Assembly (NCBI RefSeq): GCF_051062515.1
Contig: NZ_JAMXEK010000004.1
From: Aliarcobacter sp017996075
Lineage (GTDB): Bacteria > Campylobacterota > Campylobacteria > Campylobacterales > Arcobacteraceae
Strand: one strand, 5' to 3'
Length of the DNA: 64,000 nucleotides
The notes beneath the pieces were generated by a model that worked only from the letters and a program-made list of their open reading frames with translations, was not told the origin of the DNA and ran no database searches. Positions 61,217-64,000 of this stretch are shown here, piece after piece (within the stretch, counting starts at the first letter, position 1; the number at the start of each line of letters is the position of its first letter). A program made the position numbers and the translations under genes.

Positions 61217-63889
61217 TTACGCATTTCTAGGATTGATTTTATTTGTATCAATCGCATATTTATTTTTAGCTTCAAGAGCCACTTTTTTATCTATTTTCCC
61301 ATTTATTGCAAGTTCTGCTAATGTTGTATAAACGATAAAGTTTGTATCAACTTCAAAGAATTTTCTTAAATTTGCTCTACTATCACTTCTTCCAAAACCA
61401 TCTGTTCCTAAAGCTTTGAAATTTCCTTTGATATAAGGTCTTAACTGTTCAGAATAAGCTTTCATATAGTCAGTTGCACTTATAATAATACTATCTGTAT
61501 CACTTCCTAAAACTTTTTCTATATATGGAGTTTTAGCAGTTGTATCAAGATTTAATAAATTCTCTCTTTCTAAATCTTGAGCTTCTCTTGTTAATTCATT
61601 GTAAGAAGTAACAGAGTAGATATCAACTTTTATATCATACTCTTTTGATAAAATTTCTGCTGCTTTCATAGCCTCTTGGAATATAGAACCAGAACCTAGA
61701 AGTTTAACTTTGTAGTCATTTTTTGCTTCAAAAGTTTTTACTTTATAAATTCCTTTTATAATTCCCTCTTGTGAATTTTCTGGCATTGCAGGTTGTGCAT
61801 AGTTTTCATTTAATGTTGTAATATAGTAGAAAATATCTTCTTGATTTTCTCCATACATTCTTTGTATTCCATTTTGAACAATAACAGCAACTTCATATCC
61901 ATATGTTGGATCATAAGTAATACAATTTGGAATAGTATTTGCTAAAATATGAGAGTGTCCATCTTCGTGTTGTAATCCTTCTCCATTTAGTGTTGTTCTT
62001 CCACTTGTTCCTCCAACTAAGAATCCTCTTGCTTTTTGATCACCAGCTGCCCAACATAAATCTCCAGTTCTTTGGAACCCAAACATTGAGTAGAATATAT
62101 AAAATGGAATCATTGGATAATCATTTACAGAATAAGATGTTGCAGCTGCAATCCACGAACTCATAGCTCCAAGCTCATTTATTCCTTCTTGTAAAACTTG
62201 ACCTTTTATATCTTCTTTATAAAATGCAACTTGGTCTTTATCTTGTGGAATATACTTTTGTCCAGCACTTGAATAAATTCCAAACTGTCTAAACATACCT
62301 TCCATTCCAAATGTTCTAGCTTCATCAGGAACTATTGGAACAATATTTTTACCTATTTGTTTATCTTTTAATAAAGCATTTAAAACTCTTACAAATGCCA
62401 TTGTTGTAGATATTTCTCTATCTCCACTACCTGCAATTATACTTTCAAATTCGCTTAACGCTGGAATTTCAAGTTTATTTGAAAATTTCTCTCTTCTTTG
62501 TGGTACAAACCCACCAAGAGCTGCTCTTTTTTCTTTTAAGTATTGAACCTCTGGAGAGTTCTCATCTGGTTTATAGTAAGAGTAAGATTCAACATCTTCA
62601 TCACTAATTGGTAAATCAAATCTATCTCTAAATGCTTTTAGTTGATTGACATCTACTTTTTTAACACCGTGAGCAATATTCATACCCTCAGCTGCACTTC
62701 CCATTCCATAACCTTTTACAGTTTTTGCTAAAATTACAGAAGGTCTTCCTTTTGTCTCATTTGCTCTTTTATAAGCTGCATAAACTTTAACAGGATCGTG
62801 ACCACCTCTGTTTAATTTCCAAATATCATTGTCACTTAAATTTTCAACAAGTTTTGCAGTTTCTGGGAATTTATTAAAGAAATTTTCTCTAGTATAAGCT
62901 CCACCTTTTTGTTTGAAGTTTTGATACTCTCCATCAACTGTTTTCTCCATTAGTTCAAGAAGTTTTCCAGATGTATCTTTTTCAAGTAAATTATCCCATA
63001 ATCCACCCCAAATAACTTTGATTACTTCCCAACCAGCTCCTCTAAATTCACCTTCAAGTTCTTGAATAATTTTTCCATTTCCTCTTACTGGACCATCAAG
63101 TCTTTGTAAGTTACAGTTTATTACAAAAATTAAATTATCTAACTCTTCTCTAGCAGCCATACCAATAGCACCTAAAGACTCAGGTTCATCACATTCTCCA
63201 TCTCCCATAAAGCAGTAAACTTTTTGTGCACTACAATCTTTAATTCCTCTATTTGTAAGGTATTTTAAAAATCTTGCTTGATAAATTGCTTGTAAAGGTC
63301 CAAGACCCATAGACACTGTAGGAAATTGCCAATATGTAGGCATTAGTTTTGGATGTGGATATGAAGATAATCCATCTGCAAAAGCTTCTTGTCTGAAGTT
63401 ATCCATCTGCTCTTGAGTAAATCTTCCTTCTAAAAAACTTCTAGCATAAATACCAGGACTTATATGTCCTTGAAAAAATATTAAATCTCCACCATCTTTT
63501 TCATTTGGTGCTTTAAAGAAATGATTAAAAGCAACATCATAAAGTGTTGCAGATGATTGAAAAGATGCAATATGACCACCAAGTTCAAGTTGCTTATTTG
63601 AAGCTCTTTGAACCATAATTTGTGCATTCCATCTAATAATAGATCTTATTTTTCTTTCCAAATCCATATTTGCTGGAATTTTAGGTTCTTCCTCTTTTGG
63701 AATAGAGTTTATATAAGCAGTTGTTGCACTAAAAGGTAAGTGTGCACCACTTCTTCTTGATTTATCTATTAATTTTTCTAGTAAAAAGTGAGCTCTTTGT
63801 ACTCCCTCTTCATCTATAACAGCCTCTAAAGCTTCCATCCACTCTTTAGTTTCTAGCGGATTAACATCTTCTAATTGTATTTTTGGCAT
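61217..63889 (-). CDS. aceE: Pyruvate dehydrogenase E1, homodimeric type
   Basis: Thiamine-diphosphate decarboxylase of pyruvate. The 890 residues have the size and order of E. coli-type AceE: N-terminal QLEDVNPLETKEWMEALEAV, GGHIASFQSSATLYDVAFNH near 104-123, the ThDP motif FMGDGECDEPESLG near 227-240 and NCNLQRLDGPVRGNGKIIQE near 257-276, and the C-terminal DSRANLRKFFEV. It starts the aceE-aceF-lpdA transcript. The promoter lies in the gap before 63995, where a plus-strand gene starts. The complex feeds acetyl-CoA in aerobic growth. Confidence 0.97.
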   Translation of the reverse strand: MPKIQLEDVNPLETKEWMEALEAVIDEEGVQRAHFLLEKLIDKSRRSGAHLPFSATTAYINSIPKEEEPKIPANMDLERKIRSIIRWNAQIMVQRASNKQLELGGHIASFQSSATLYDVAFNHFFKAPNEKDGGDLIFFQGHISPGIYARSFLEGRFTQEQMDNFRQEAFADGLSSYPHPKLMPTYWQFPTVSMGLGPLQAIYQARFLKYLTNRGIKDCSAQKVYCFMGDGECDEPESLGAIGMAAREELDNLIFVINCNLQRLDGPVRGNGKIIQELEGEFRGAGWEVIKVIWGGLWDNLLEKDTSGKLLELMEKTVDGEYQNFKQKGGAYTRENFFNKFPETAKLVENLSDNDIWKLNRGGHDPVKVYAAYKRANETKGRPSVILAKTVKGYGMGSAAEGMNIAHGVKKVDVNQLKAFRDRFDLPISDEDVESYSYYKPDENSPEVQYLKEKRAALGGFVPQRREKFSNKLEIPALSEFESIIAGSGDREISTTMAFVRVLNALLKDKQIGKNIVPIVPDEARTFGMEGMFRQFGIYSSAGQKYIPQDKDQVAFYKEDIKGQVLQEGINELGAMSSWIAAATSYSVNDYPMIPFYIFYSMFGFQRTGDLCWAAGDQKARGFLVGGTSGRTTLNGEGLQHEDGHSHILANTIPNCITYDPTYGYEVAVIVQNGIQRMYGENQEDIFYYITTLNENYAQPAMPENSQEGIIKGIYKVKTFEAKNDYKVKLLGSGSIFQEAMKAAEILSKEYDIKVDIYSVTSYNELTREAQDLERENLLNLDTTAKTPYIEKVLGSDTDSIIISATDYMKAYSEQLRPYIKGNFKALGTDGFGRSDSRANLRKFFEVDTNFIVYTTLAELAINGKIDKKVALEAKNKYAIDTNKINPRNA

Positions 63890-63994
63890 AAATATCCTTT
63901 ATAAAAGTTTTCTTAATTTTTAAAACTAATTTGGAATTTTAATTTAAAACAAATTATAATTCGCTTATATCAAATATTTTAAGGATTAAAATAG

Positions 63995-64000
63995 ATGAAA
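63995..64000 (+). CDS. Start of an unidentified gene (two codons only)
   Basis: ATGAAA at the window end, preceded by AAGGATTAAAATAG, a good ribosome site at correct spacing. Divergent from aceE. Nothing about its product can be said. Confidence 0.5.

Noticed and set aside
60944..61321. 125-codon plus-strand frame over the aceF start
   Set aside because: It overlaps strongly conserved aceF and aceE on the other strand and has no ribosome site.
1..64000. tRNA, rRNA or CRISPR arrays
   Set aside because: No CCA-ended cloverleaf, no rRNA-like stretch and no regularly spaced repeats were seen in any gap on reading; a tRNA scan would be needed for certainty.

Overview
The window is strongly AT-rich chromosomal DNA from a member of the Campylobacterota, most likely the Arcobacter/Aliarcobacter group. 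This rests on recognised protein families and gene order (tatD - lytic transglycosylase - rlpA - kdsC - lptC - lptA - engB; rplI - hslV - hslU; ispG - dnaB), on an AHxWRQPL-type histidine kinase, and on an aerobic AceE/AceF/Lpd pyruvate dehydrogenase complex where Campylobacter and Helicobacter use a ferredoxin oxidoreductase. No rRNA, tRNA or CRISPR array was found. Almost every base is in a tightly packed gene, and TTG or GTG starts are common.

Layout. 1-4438 (minus): start of glyA, lysS, a CvpA-like membrane protein and an orphan sensor histidine kinase. 4549-9668 (plus): ispG, dnaB, a pseudopilin-like gene and a sugar-aminotransferase/oxidoreductase pair. 9765-14174 (plus): an iron module with a Fur-like box, TonB receptor, DUF4198 protein and PepSY membrane protein. 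14257-17369 (minus): cstA with its small partner, and a zinc-type adenylate kinase, divergent from a second, short-lid adenylate kinase and a CinA-domain gene. 18877-24092 is the least ordinary part: small orphan genes, a cold-shock gene, adenine deaminase, an IS256-type transposase remnant fused against an FtsK-like ATPase gene, and a HicAB toxin-antitoxin pair. 24137-35665: MalY-type lyase, iron alcohol dehydrogenase, alr-uvrC, and a compact minus-strand run ubiX-coaD-tmk-hisS-speA-cysE-tauE. 35829-45345 (plus): an apparently inactive serine-recombinase homologue, rplI-hslVU, then a cell-envelope run (tatD, mltD-like, rlpA, hisB, kdsC, lptC, lptA, engB, N-acetylglutamate synthase-like). 45342-50138 (minus): an unknown gene, an FlhB-like switch fragment and a FliK-like protein (flagellar), an aldolase-like enzyme and an RNase H. 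50268-58058: a NIT-domain chemoreceptor, DUF2721 and DUF302 genes, a DEAD-box helicase with a structured leader, a zinc/cadmium P-type ATPase and an aldose epimerase. 58098-63889 (minus): lpdA, aceF, aceE; a new plus-strand gene starts at 63995.

How the parts work together. Most genes are housekeeping: translation, replication, isoprenoid, histidine and nucleotide synthesis, LPS transport, protein quality control and central carbon entry. The accessory signals are the iron-uptake module and the 18.9-24.1 kb region. I did not find a clear new multi-gene system. The best leads are the IS256 scar at the start of the FtsK-like gene, the recombinase homologue lacking its catalytic serine beside repeated AAAAGCTT sites, the ATT start of tatD, the hairpin-rich leader of the DEAD-box gene, and a small helix-turn-helix gene with a membrane segment one frame away.
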